Positions 28,028 to 39,540 of a DNA stretch of 64,000 bases are shown here, piece after piece. A program made the translations under genes and the position numbers. The stretch's first letter is position 1. Every line of letters begins with the position of its first letter. Below the pieces are notes generated by a model. That model saw only the letters and a program-made list of their open reading frames with translations, was not told where the DNA came from and ran no database searches. Origin of the DNA: Corbicula japonica (Eukaryota; Mollusca; Bivalvia; Venerida; Cyrenidae); contig JAZAYU010000009.1 in NCBI GenBank assembly GCA_038501625.1, forward strand, positions 6,748,396 through 6,812,395, in the 5' to 3' direction.

Positions 28028-30227
28028 AAATTTCTCTTTTATTTAAAATCTCATATTACTGTGTATTAACATTAAAAAGGTAATACTCAGTAGTTACTTT
28101 GAGAAAATTATTGTCTATACAATTTATAAAACCTGAAATTTCATACATTTAGGACAATCTGTCATGTATTTGGCCAAAAATTAAAAAAAAAATTGTTTCT
28201 GGAGGTACCATGTCAAATAGGCCACAAGTCAATTCAGGCAGTACTTGTAAGTCTATTATACAAAATTTACAACACTTGCAGTAAAAGTGAGAGGTGCTAA
28301 TGCAATCAAAGGTGTTATATTTAATAAATAAATAAATTTATTTCTAAACCAATTTCCATGTTGGACAATGCAAAATACACAGCTTATGTTGCAACCATCA
28401 ATATTTGATTCTGTGCTAGTGTAGACCTAGTGACTTTTGTAGGTCATTGATCAAAAGAGCATATTGACATATAAATGATGTCTTTTCTTTTGTTGCAACA
28501 TTTTGTTAATTGTTTTCCCACCTGTTTAGTCATGATAGTCTTGGACAAAAATCCGGAAAAAGCACATGTTGCTTTGTACAAAATGTCCAATCTATGAAGC
28601 AACTTGTTCATGAAAAATATTTTATAAAACATCATAAACTGACATAGAACATATTAACACAATGATACTAAAAACTTTATAAATAAAATAAAAATGTGGC
28701 CTATTTTTGAGGCCTATTTGAGCTTTTTCAAAATAAAGTGTGGTTCATTTGACTTGTTTGTGGCCTATTGACTGTAATCCATATACCAATTCCATGGTAT
28801 TTGATCATAAATTTGGTGGGAAAAGACTGATAACGATCCAAATCTATCAACCAAAACAATAAACATTATGTTTATGCAGTGTAGACCCAGTGTAGACCCT
28901 CATTTTTTAGGGGGAAGGGGCCAGATTCTTTTTTTTTTAGAAAACAGAGTCAGTCTTCAACGCCCCTGTGGATTAGATTTGCTCTTATTCCATGTGTTTT
29001 ATAAGAATAAATAAAAGAAATCTCATAGATCTACCTCGTGTTCAGTACTCTCACAAACAATATCTTCGACTGCCGTGAGCTCACATGTCTGAATGACGAA
29101 CATGACCAGTGACAAAAAACTCTTATACAAAACTGAATTGTGGCGCTGGTCTACGCTAAGCCTAAGCTCAGTGTGTCTCACAATGTGACTGAGTGACTGA
29201 ACATTGAGAGGTCCAGTTCACAATTCAGCTTCACATAAAAGTTGGTTCCCACCAGCCTTACATCTTGTTTTCAAGAAAAACTCCATGCATCTGATTGTTC
29301 CGTCGCTGGGCCTTAAGCTCCTTTGAATTTAAAGGCCAAATAATCCACTGACAAGCTACCATTCAGTAGTTTTCAACTTGATTTCTTCAGTCTAGTTTCT
29401 AAAAATGGCCGATTGCTAGTATTGCTATTGGTTACAACGAACGACAACCTACTCTCTAAACTGACGATTTAGTTTTTTAGCTTTCCAAAATGCTAGTCCG
29501 AAAACAATGCTACCGAATAATAAGTTTTAATTTTTAAAGATATTTTGCAATTAGCAATTTACAAAAATAAAGCCAATAACAAAATTTGTAAAAACAATAC
29601 TTTGCCGTAAGTTTTTACCGGTCAGTTTTTTTCCCGTGTTTACATTGCCTTATGCTGTGCACAACCGGAAACCAGCGCAAACGGAAGGGCAAAGTTTTTT
29701 TTTTCGTTAGTGAATGGTCATTCCTGCGACCTTAAGACGAGCTTAACGCTCGGGTCGCTTCGCGACCCGAGCTAGAGCTCGATAATAACTATTTGTTAGG
29801 AAGTATGAGGTTGCTTTTTAATGATCATGTTCAAACAATTCTTCGTCATTTTTACGTTAGTACTTTATTTCCAACAAGCCTGCAATTTAAAGATCTTCTT
29901 AATATGCGGTTTAAATGAGGAAAAAGCTGAAGAGCTTGTCGGTTAAATAGCCTGGTATTGTCATTGTTTTGTTTAGAGGTACATCTGCCGAAAGTACATT
30001 CATTTTTGTATTGTTACATCAGAGATCAAAATCATATTTGTTTTATTATTGCAAGAACGAAGAAAATTATTTTTGTACATGTTTTCCAATAAAATACAAT
30101 TTAAAATAACAACATCGTTGATCGAAATTGAGAAATAATTAGCCTGGATGCAAAACACCTTTTTATAACTTTTAGTGTGAATGTTTCCATGGTTTCGGCC
30201 AGTAACATGTTTTAGCATCATTTTTTT
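28028..30227. other. A+T-rich DNA with a G+C-richer patch at 29040-29480
   Basis: On the minus strand 29150-29036 has a 36-codon open stretch ending at a GAG|gtagat donor-like site. It contains SFLSLVMFVIQTCELTAVED, a possible first exon, without other support. A small perfect hairpin lies at 29748-29772. Confidence 0.35.
29748..29772. repeat. Perfect G+C-rich hairpin
   Basis: Arms GCTCGGGTCGC and GCGACCCGAGC pair exactly with a 3-nt loop. A second partial repeat (GAGCTTAACGCTC) adjoins it. It stands out in A+T-rich DNA; function unknown. Confidence 0.7.
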
Positions 30228-30494
30228 ACGCCGCTGAACATGGAATGGTATTAATCTGAAAATACCGCATTGAAGGTTCCATGTTCACCGCCATATGCAT
30301 ACCATCGTATCGGATAGATCAAAATTGTACTGTTTATTGGTGTAAATATTGAGTTGCGCTCAACCCGGGGCTAGGCAGCGTGAGTAATAAGCATTTCTAT
30401 TACTGCCCATGAACAGACTCAATCAAACCAAACCTGCAATATATTCATATTTGTCGTGTTCGAGGGTCTTCAAAGTTCCCTTTTCATCTATTTG
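30228..30494 (+). repeat. Dispersed repeat family A, copy 3 (full length)
   Basis: Full-length member. The first hairpin is TGAACATGGAA paired with TTCCATGTTCA. Then come GAGTTGCGCTCAACCCGGG, the GAGTAATAAGCATTTC / ATTACTGCCC hairpin, CTCAATCAAACCAAACC and the end TTCATCTATTT. It aligns throughout with 51158-51428. Confidence 0.88.
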
Positions 30495-30514
30495 TATTTA
30501 CCTTGTGGATAATT

Positions 30515-30840
30515 TTGCTGCAGAGTTCTGTTGAATATCATGTTGGTAACCTTTCCTTTTGAATTTACAGATGGTTTTCACGAATACCGTGGAGAAATTC
30601 ATATAGCCTTGTATTTCCGTAAGTTTATAAATGAAATCTTCACAAAGAATTGGCTGTGAAGTAACTGCTTGCACTATTTAGTGAAACTTTATTCAAACTG
30701 TACATGTATTTTACTAAGATCTGGGCATCTTAGATTAAAGTTGCAAAAGGTTTACCTTATTTTGTGTTACCAATAACCCTGATTTAAAAGGTTTTCTGTT
30801 ATGCAAAGATTAATATTACGTTCATTGTACAAAATCTTTG
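30515..30840 (-). repeat. Penelope-like element fragment, copy 5
   Basis: Reverse complement of the C-terminal RT/tail boundary region. It aligns with 35725-36010 and with the reverse complement of about 14860-15170 (ATGGTTTTCACGAATA, GGTTTTCTGTTATGCAAAGA). Only about 325 bp remain. Confidence 0.75.
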
Positions 30841-30857
30841 AAAGCCACCGAGTTGGA

Positions 30858-30925
30858 TGTTCAGTTTGGATGAGCAATAATGGACATGCATATTACTGTC
30901 CACCTCGCATAGACCCGGGTTACTC
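30858..30925 (-). repeat. Dispersed repeat family A, inverted fragment
   Basis: Minus strand reads AACCCGGGTCTATGCGAGG then GTGGACAGTAATATGCATGT and CCATTATTGCTCATCC, the centre of family A in the opposite orientation to copy 3 only 360 bp away. Confidence 0.65.
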
Positions 30926-33475
30926 GCTAAGTGGAGATGATACTTGTTTATCTATGCTTTCGGCAGAGAATAGTCGTTTTTCAAACAACGAAAGAATAGA
31001 TACGCGAGTACATCCACATCAACCATATGAGAACATTTTCATTGATTTTCTGTCCGCATTACAGATGAAGAGAAACGATAAAAGAACAATGGACCGAACT
31101 AAACAGGATGGAATGTTGACATTCGGTACGAACCTCCAAAACCATCATTATCTTGGAAGAAAGCATTATCAAAGGGAGATTTAACATCAAAGTGTGATAT
31201 TACAGCAAATCGGGTTGAAAAAAAACAAAACAAAAATCAACAACAGATAACGAATATATACGCAGAAATGAACAAACAACTTTTAACAAACATAATTGTT
31301 TTTGTCAATGTCAATATCAGTAAGTGCGCAGTGTTACAATATCAAGACTTTTTAAAATCTAAAACTATCGTTTAGTGTAAGCCGTATATTCTTTCCGTTA
31401 TGAATACTAAAATTATCTCTGATCTTTCAAATTTAACTTTGATATATGGCTGGCACAATGCTATTGCATTACCAATTTAATCAAATTCCCTCGGAAAGAG
31501 CATACTATAAATCAGAATAAAAACATTATTAATACAATCTTACTTCTTTGGTAAACCTCAGTGGTATGACTGGAAATGGCATGGTAAAAACATTTCTGTG
31601 CTGATTTGTTTAAAGGAATTTCTAATACGATATGATAATTAATTTGCTGTTTTCTCTGTTCGGATAGCTATTTTACCCTTGATCTTGGTATAGCCGACAC
31701 TATACCGATCTACACTGGTCGCACATTAGTCAAACCGCGTATTGATGGAGGAAAGGGATAACAAAATTATATAATTGTGCAATTTACATCATTGTTAATA
31801 ATAATCCAATTACCGTTTCTATGCATAATTAGCGCTCTTTTTCTATATTTCAATGAATTTCAGAGTAGAATGAAACAAAAAGGTGTTTACTAACAAAATG
31901 TGATATTCTTTTGAAGACTGCAATTATTGAGATACTTACCTTTCTTCATTTAAAAAACTGCACGATTGCTGTCAGTAAACTTTATAATTCTTATCGACAA
32001 ACGTGCCTTTTATTTAACAGATTGCACCATTCAACGACTTACATTTCTTGTGTCGTCTTTTATTTTAATAAGCAACACTTTATTATGTGTTTTACGCAAA
32101 AATACCGATGCATAAGGGTTGTCGAAAATACAGTCTAGAAAAAACAAACAAAAAAAGGTTAGAAAAATATTTAACAAACTTAGTAGGATTTGCCTCTAAA
32201 GGAACACAGCCGCCCCGCAAAAGATAGAGCTCATGTAGCTAAAATAACCAAATGTTTAAACTAGACATCAAAAAACAATAGATAGAAAAGAGAACATACA
32301 GTTGATACCTTTGCTTTGATGCAAGACCGTAAGAAGGAATGAACTTGCTCGAGCTTTTTATTTAAGATATCCCTAGAAACCTTCATAAACTCTAGAATTC
32401 TGTCACCATCGAGCAACAAAAATTTAAACTAAAAAACCCGCGTTGATTAAAATAGTGTAATTTAATTTTCGTTCCTTAACATTAAATGCCTCTCTTCATT
32501 AATCTAGCCTTGAAGTAATTAAGGATCGAGTGTACATTTAACCCCAGAGAATCAGATTATCCACGAAAGATGGGGTTCATTGATCCTTGCGTTATTGTTG
32601 AGAATCAAAACGACATATTTTCTCGACATTTGGCGTCATTCTTTAATCAACAGACAGCGTCAGACTACTTGTGATGGTATATATTTTTCTGAACAGAAAG
32701 TTCATAATTCTCGAGCGATATTTAGGAATCCGGTGTATTACTTGATGAAGATGAGTTCCTAAATGCAATCTAGTACTACACTAACATATAGTTTGCTTAT
32801 TATATTATTTCTGGAAATAAAAAGAAGAATCGGGAACAATTGTCGGAGCTAAACGGTATACTGATAAATAATCCGCATATGTTATTCACACACAAAGGCA
32901 TGTGTAGTACACCTAAAATTTGTTAATATCAGCTAAACTTGAAAAAGAAACGTATTTACAACAGTCATAATTCATTTGATGAGAAAAACTTTATGCATTA
33001 CGTGTACGAATTGTTCTCTACATAGTAAAGTCATTGAATATTCATATAATGTTTATCATGTTTTAAGTTCATCGAGTCTGCGAATAAATAAAGCAGTTAG
33101 TTATTTAAATCCTGTTGATATATTTAAAGCAACAACTTTGCCGAAATGATTGAATCAGTGCATGAACACTTCTGAATGGGTGTTCGTGAAGGTTCTTTTT
33201 CCGTGAATGACTTTTCCTATACGTGCATTTCACAGGCAATATTATCTGCACCGAGTATTAATGACGTCATATTAAACTTTAAACATGGCGGCGTTCAATG
33301 AGCATTAATTTAGAAAATTTAAATACCAAAAATTTTCTTCATTATTACTTGATTTCAAATATTCTTTAAAATAAATGTTATTATTGAAATAAGTTTTATA
33401 TTTAACTTTAAGAATTATTCTTTGACTCGAACCAATGCAATCGGGTATCTCTATGCCTGCACCAACATGTCAAAC
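30926..33475. other. No confident feature
   Basis: The 127-codon plus-strand frame 30801-31184 starts in the Penelope fragment, runs through the family A fragment and ends in unassigned sequence, so it is a composite, not a gene. A decayed hairpin-MITE relative is at about 31665-31765. The rest is A+T-rich. Confidence 0.5.
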
Positions 33476-33627
33476 CAGTGCCCAAGGTTATAAAACTGAG
33501 CATGGAAACCAGTCTCAAATCTCAAGCATCTGATTGGCTGAAATGGCGACCAGTCGCCATTTCAGCCAATCAGATGCTTGAGATTTGAGACTGGTTTCCA
33601 AACTCAGGTTTATAACCTTCAGCCTAG
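33476..33627 (+). repeat. Palindromic MITE family B, copy 2, with target duplication
   Basis: 152 bp. Starts CAGTGCCCAAGGTTATAAA and ends TTTATAACCTTCAGCCTAG. The arms pair over nearly their whole length around GGCGACCAGTCGCC. It is flanked by GTCAAAC on both sides (33469-33475 and 33628-33634), a 7-bp (possibly 8-bp with one mismatch) target duplication. It encodes nothing and must be moved in trans. Confidence 0.92.
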
Positions 33628-33634
33628 GTCAAAC

Positions 33635-34984
33635 AAGAACTGGATCTTATCAAACAAAACATTAACAAGGAACGTTTTAATACACCATCTAAACAAGCAG
33701 TAATATTTCCGAATGATTAGATTATCTCATCAGTACACGGCAGACAATTTTAACATCATATAGGGTTATCTATTTTTGCCGAGACGATATTATCTTCTTA
33801 CTATTGTGTGAAGACCATATAAATGACACAATTCAATAATTTCTTACAATTCTCATTTGATAAAGAAAAGTACAGTCATACTCCATATCGAAACAAGAAT
33901 CATACAATTTTGTTATTCGTTAAAAGATTTAATATGCATTTATCTTCTATGAACTATTAAAGGTTTACAAGAATGTTAAGGTGCCTATAAGATTTAGTAT
34001 TCGATAAGAAGATGAACTAATCTAGAGATAATCAATCAGTGCTATAATCAATTACATCATTGAAGACCGTTGAGCAAGATACATTATCTGTGTAAATACC
34101 GAGTTGCGTTCCAACCCGGGGCTTGTCAACGTGGACAGTAATATGCATGTAAATTACTGCTCATGAACAGGCTCAATAAAACCGAACTTGCAATATCAGG
34201 CTTTTTGATCGTGTTAGGAGGCTATCGAAGTCACGTTTTCGACTGTTTTAACAATAAATTAGGTTAAAAACAATGCAAGTACTATAATTTTATTGGTCAT
34301 GTTATAATATGCTCTCTCATAGTAGCTTGATCTTTATTATTGTATATATACTGCCTTTCATTTTAAGTTTGGCTTTGTGTGATTCACGAGACTGATGATT
34401 TCAGAACTTATGTCAAAAGTTCAATCTTTGTCTTTTAATGGGAAAAGAATAGTATTATTTCATCTGAACTAAAGTGCTGTTCATGTTCACCAATTTGAAA
34501 GCTCTATAATCACAGTGTTATGCACACATCTGTAAAATGAATCTTTAATTGGTACTGTAAGCCTTACAGTGGCGTTCAATTCGCTTGTTGTCTTTTATCA
34601 TATAAGCAACGTCTTTCGTTCTACGTAGTCTGTCCAAGAGAGATAATACGCCTGCACAATCGTTTTTGATTATAATATTTGTCAACGGTAGACATGACGA
34701 AAATAGGCCAATTTTTTTTTCAAAACAGCGAGAAATAGCATTTTTAACAAAATAAAGAACAGTGCTTGATACTGTCATAAAGCAAAACTAGGACAATTAG
34801 TTTTAAATATAGTTATGTAGAAATGAGACCAAATTGCAAAATTGTGCTTTATTATTAATTTTATTTTGCCTCATGAATAACACAGGAAACTAATTAATAC
34901 TTCTAATTTTATACCAGGAATATAATTTTCTAGATTCCTGTCTAGACCCATGGATGAATTCGGTAGAGTGCAGGTAGCATCTGC
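33635..34984. other. A+T-rich DNA with one family A copy
   Basis: Apart from family A at 34063-34240 nothing is recognised; the 77-codon minus frame 34545-34778 has no domain. Confidence 0.5.
34063..34240 (+). repeat. Dispersed repeat family A, copy 4 (diverged)
   Basis: GAGTTGCGTTCCAACCCGGGG, GTGGACAGTAATATGCATGT, GAACAGGCTCAATAAAACCG are present in family order; the first hairpin is lost. Confidence 0.78.
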
Positions 34985-36750
34985 TAGTATGAAAAAGGCG
35001 AAATATGCATATCAGTGCCCAAGGTTATAAAGCTGAGCATGGAAACCAGTGTCAAATCTCAAGCATCTGATTGGCTGCAATGGCGACCAGTCGCCATTTC
35101 AGCCTATCGGATGCTTGAGATTTGACACTGGTTTCCAATCTCAGCTTTATGACCTCCAGCCCTGAAATAGCCACACTCAGAAAACACAGCCTCCACACGC
35201 AGCGAAAAAGATGATAGCACGTGTTTATAACATTATTAATTTCCATTTAAGACACCACGAACAATTAACGAAAAATAGAACCCTTGGGGTTTACCGCCTT
35301 AAAAAGGGTCTGTGGCAAAACAGTTTTCCACTGGAGGTTTAATCCAGGTTCTAGGGTGCACTTACCTCACACTTGCGCCAACAGGTTCTCATATTAACAA
35401 ACAAGTACAAGTTGTCCTGGTGAAATAACTCCAACTCATCCATCAGCTTTACAATGTTGCATGCAAAAGCACACAAACATATAAAACATAAGAAGATAAT
35501 AGCATTGCAAAGCCAAAAGGTCGAGTACTCAATGATATTACCGAGACCAGAGCCACTGTAGTCAAATTAGCAAGAACACGGTGACAAGGATAAAAGAAAT
35601 AAATCGAGCTTCTAGATTCTTTTAAAAGATTTTTCGATAAAAGTTCATAAATTCTCAAACCCCTGCCACCGTCGTACATATGTAAGCATAATGATCACAT
35701 GTGGATTGGTTAATCACCAGGCCTGCAGAGTGCTGTAGAATATTATTTTGGTAACCTTTCTGTTTGAATTTACAGATGGTTTTTACGAATAACCGGGAGA
35801 AATTAATATTGCCTTTTATTTTCTTAAGTTTATAAATAAAAAACTGGCTGTAAATTATCTTATTGCAATAGTGATTTTAAACTGCACCACTCCTGTATTT
35901 ATGAATTAAATCTGGTTTTTGGAGATAAAAAATTGCATAAAGGTTTTCCTTAATTTTTGATACCGATAACCTTGTTTTCAAAGTTTTTCTGTTATGCAAA
36001 GATTATGTTCATTGAAATCATTAACATCATTGCAAGCGAACAAGCTGTGAGATATTAACCCTGTAAGATGTTGCACGAGGAACATCGCCGTCTAAAAACG
36101 AATAATTTTCTATATTAAAATTAAAATCGTCTCTTTTTATCATATGTTTTAGTAGTGACGCATTCATTTTCAATAGAAAGATTAAAAGCAAGAAAGTTTG
36201 CTTGCTTATCTGAAGTGTTTGATTTATTAGGCTGTAGTTCATGGGGGTAAATTTTATTAACCAGTTATGGAAAGTGGTTTTAATTTTTATTTTAACCAGT
36301 TATGGAAAGTGGTTTTAATTTTTATTCGACAAATCATCAAGGCACCTCAAGGTGTTGTTAAAGATTTTAATAATACCATCTTGTTCAGTAGAAATTGAAA
36401 ACATAAAATCTCTTTCATAACAGTATTAAAACAGATCAGCAACAATACGTAGGCGCACAATTAGTACCCACTGGAATGCCTATTACTTGTTTATAAATAG
36501 AGGTACCAAATCTCACATAAATATTATCCAATAAAAATGCGAGCGCCTCAATAAGGTCTTGACAGGTCCATGAAGAATAATTATAATTAGAACCATCTTA
36601 CAAATGCCCAAGGTTCATAACAAGCGACAAAGATTTTATTTTCCCTAGCAAACGTGTTTTTTTTTCTCAATGAAACTGGTTAGCTTGTCTTTTATTGAAT
36701 TATGAGGGAAAGTATATGAAGTAGAGAAATCATAAGTGTGTGATATTGTT
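34985..36750 (-). mobile_element. Penelope-like retroelement, copy 3 (nested insertions)
   Basis: On the minus strand it runs from RT motif A (near 36730) through motif B (about 36440-36480, GGCATTCCAGTGGGTACTAA) and KRDDFNFNIENY (about 36105-36145) to the 3' tail (35690-34985). A family B MITE interrupts the tail at 35013-35164: the tail strings GGAGGCTGTGTTTTCTGAG and GATATGCATATTTCGCC lie on either side of it. A 45-bp direct duplication (AACCAGTTATGGAAAGTGGT) is at 36259-36325. Its upstream end abuts the hAT-like element at 36756. Confidence 0.8.
35013..35164 (+). repeat. Palindromic MITE family B, copy 3, inside a Penelope-like tail
   Basis: 152 bp. CAGTGCCCAAGGTTATAAA at the left, ending CTTTATGACCTCCAGCCCTG. 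It splits the 3' tail of Penelope-like copy 3, so it is younger than that copy. Target duplication not clear. Confidence 0.88.
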
Positions 36751-36755
36751 AACAC

Positions 36756-37759
36756 TAGGGATGGAAACGAATATTCGAATATTCGAATGCCGATGGGACG
36801 TTCCAATACTATTTTAATATTCGAATATTAAATTTTGTGGAATGAAATATAAAGAAAATCAAATAAAGTTAAATAATTAATGTAAGGACTTTTTGTCCCC
36901 CCCCCCCCCCCCGCTGGTGTTATATAAGAGGTTTAATCCAGGTGCTGTTGTTATAAGACGTGTCATAGTCACTATATTGGCCCCCAATAAACAGCAGTTG
37001 GCAGTTTGGGTGACCCGTTAACGTCAATTATCGACGATTCTGGAGAACAATACCGATCGGCGTTTCATAAAGAATTCTGCACAAGAGGTGCGAAATTAAT
37101 TATGCATGTGCATATCTTAATTAAAATTAAAATTGAAAACAATAATCATTGGATGAAGCAAAAATAAGCCGCATCCAATGATTTCCATAATAAAGATAAT
37201 TTGCATAATCGTTATCACGTGCATCCGATCCCGATTGCTATTGCAGTCACGTGCAAACTCAAACTTGAGTCAATTGCTCAATATGCTAATGACATAGAAC
37301 GTGTATATCTTCCTGCTTTCTTCAATCATTACAAACATTGCTGCATTAAATTAAAATGATAAACAATGTGTGTAATATTAACGGCGTTAGGACCGTGACG
37401 ACAACGATATTACCACAAAATTACTAAGTCCCGAAAATGCACGTACAAAGAAAACGAAAGTAGACTGACCTATTTTATAGTTATTTAAACTTCATGTTAT
37501 AAATCTGCAAGCGGACATCACATGAACATTAAATGTTAGAAATTGAGATTTTTTCTTTTTTTTAGCTTGACCTTCTTGGGCGTTATTTATAATTGGAATG
37601 CCGTTATACAACTGGAAGTGCCTGTTTACTGACTCGTATAGCAAACTCCAGCAGCAAAGAGATCGCAAATAAACATAATAACTATCGAATATTCGAATAT
37701 TCGAATACATGCATAACCGAATATTCGAATGCCAATTTTGCTTTTCGTTGCCATCCCTA
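36756..37759 (+). mobile_element. hAT-like non-autonomous DNA element
   Basis: 1004 bp. The ends TAGGGATGGAAACGAATAT and TTTTCGTTGCCATCCCTA form inverted repeats with ATTCGAATATTCGAAT blocks inside both ends. It is flanked by GTTAACAC on both sides (36748-36755 and 37760-37767), an 8-bp target duplication with T at position 2 and A at position 7 as usual for hAT. There is no transposase. Contains a 16-C run at 36897-36912. The 91-codon minus-strand frame at 37492-37767 is not a recognisable protein. Confidence 0.93.
36897..36912 (+). repeat. Poly-C tract
   Basis: 16 consecutive C inside the hAT-like element. Confidence 0.95.
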
Positions 37760-37767
37760 GTTAACAC

Positions 37768-38649
37768 GTTTACACATGAAACTCTTATGATTAGCGATGA
37801 TACGAAACGGCAGACTTTAAAATGTTATGGCTATTTGAATGTTATTACCAGTATACTGTTGAAACAATTGGCACGAAAATAATATTTATTGTACTGGTTC
37901 AAATTATTAATTCAATTGCGTATATTAAAAAAAAGAACAAAAAACAATAGATAATCCTCACTCATCGTTTTAAAAAAGTAATTACTATCATAACTATTTT
38001 GATGGTGATTTCCATGACAAATTTGCGGAGATTGTTTGCATCATGCGGTGTTGATTATGGAATGGTACATATATCAAAATACACATTGAACATTCTATGA
38101 TCACATTCATGTAATCAATTATCGTTCTTGATGTACCAACTTGGTACCGTTTTTTGCAATACAGACATTTTTTCAAATCAGGGGCAGAGCGTCGTGTGTG
38201 GTTATTTGCGTTCTAATTTTTGCTTATGTAGAGGCTCAGTCAAACCGATCGTCGAATTGTTTTGTAATCATACAGTAATCTATAAAGTGTAGATGAATGT
38301 TTGGACAACTACCGGTCAAGAAAGCTCGTATAACATCCCTCGTTTGGTTTGTCTACAAAAGGAAGATACGTGAGCCTAATAATCGATCTCAATTTGCATT
38401 TACACAATGGCCAGAACTAAACAGAAAGAAGTTTAGACGTTAGACTAGGAGACAATATTTTGTAACAAGCGTCGAAAACAGACATCTACTATAGCAAGAA
38501 ACATTTCCGTAACGGTAGTTAGAAATAGCAAATTTTGTACTAAGTAAATGGTTTCAAAAATTAACAAGCACATCAATGTGTTTTGAATATCAAATTTGGA
38601 GTACGGAAAAGTTTTATTTAATTCATTTTATGTAATTCGTATACAAAAT
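37768..38649. other. Mostly unassigned; weak family A trace
   Basis: 38184-38270 keeps GGGGCAGAGCGTCGTGTG and AGGCTCAGTCAAACCGATC, resembling a decayed family A centre. Nothing else recognised. Confidence 0.45.
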
Positions 38650-39540
38650 AATCGACACTGCTTACAAGGCTTATAGTGTGACAGGTATACTATATACTAT
38701 ATACTATACTTAAAGACTGTCTTGATTATCAGAGGGTGAGTGATACGTTAATGCACACACTCTATAAATTACAAAATTTATAATAAGTGTTGAGCTGCAA
38801 CGAGATTAAGTACCTACTATGTACGGGCTGTTTAAAATGCACAAAACACGGTAAATAGCAAAATTTATCGTCAACCGACTTGATTTCTTGCACAACTACG
38901 CCATGAACATCTTGTCTTACGTGCATAAAATAATATGTTATTTAGGTATTGCATACAAGTTTTTGAAACTACTGACAAAAATCTAATTTGGTCTCTTCTT
39001 ACGGCATAATATGTATGTCAGATGTGGTATCTCTTAAACGAGAATGCATTCCTGTAGGTACTAATTATGCATCCCTTGCTGATGATTGTTTAAATAACGC
39101 CATAAAAGAGATTGATTCAATGTTTCCTCTTTTATCAAACACTAAGATGACATAATTACTGCCTAAAACAACTCCTCAAAATATCTTGACGATATGTTAA
39201 ATATATCTGCTGTCAACGACAACCTCAAACTTATCGAACTTAACCTAAAAAAGCCATCTCTTCAGAAAAGCATGCACAATTTCTTAATATTAATCTTTGT
39301 TTTGTGTCTACCAAATATATGATAACAGGGATGACATGGCTATAAATATGGTAAACTTTCCGTTTTAGCTGGTGATAATGAACAATCAACATTTAACAGG
39401 GTTTACATTTCACAGCTTGTTCGATTTTCTAGAGCTTGCAATGATATTAATGATTTCTAGAGCTTGAAACAATGTTAAAGAATTAAAATGAATGCAATAT
39501 TTGCAGAACAGAAAACTTCTGAAACAGGGGTGCAGTGAAA
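38650..39540 (+). mobile_element. Penelope-like retroelement, copy 4 (badly decayed)
   Basis: Aligns by eye with 13765-14960: CACACTCTATAAATTACAAA, AAGTACCTACTATGTA, AAAATGCACAAAACACGG, GTAGGTACTAATTATGCA (motif B), CTTGACGATATGTTAAATAT (YLDD region) and CAGCTTGTTCGATTTTCTAG. Several internal deletions; no tail recognised. Confidence 0.7.

Noticed and set aside
30801..31184. 127-codon plus-strand frame
   Set aside because: Starts in an antisense Penelope-like fragment, crosses an inverted family A fragment and has no domain; composite by chance.
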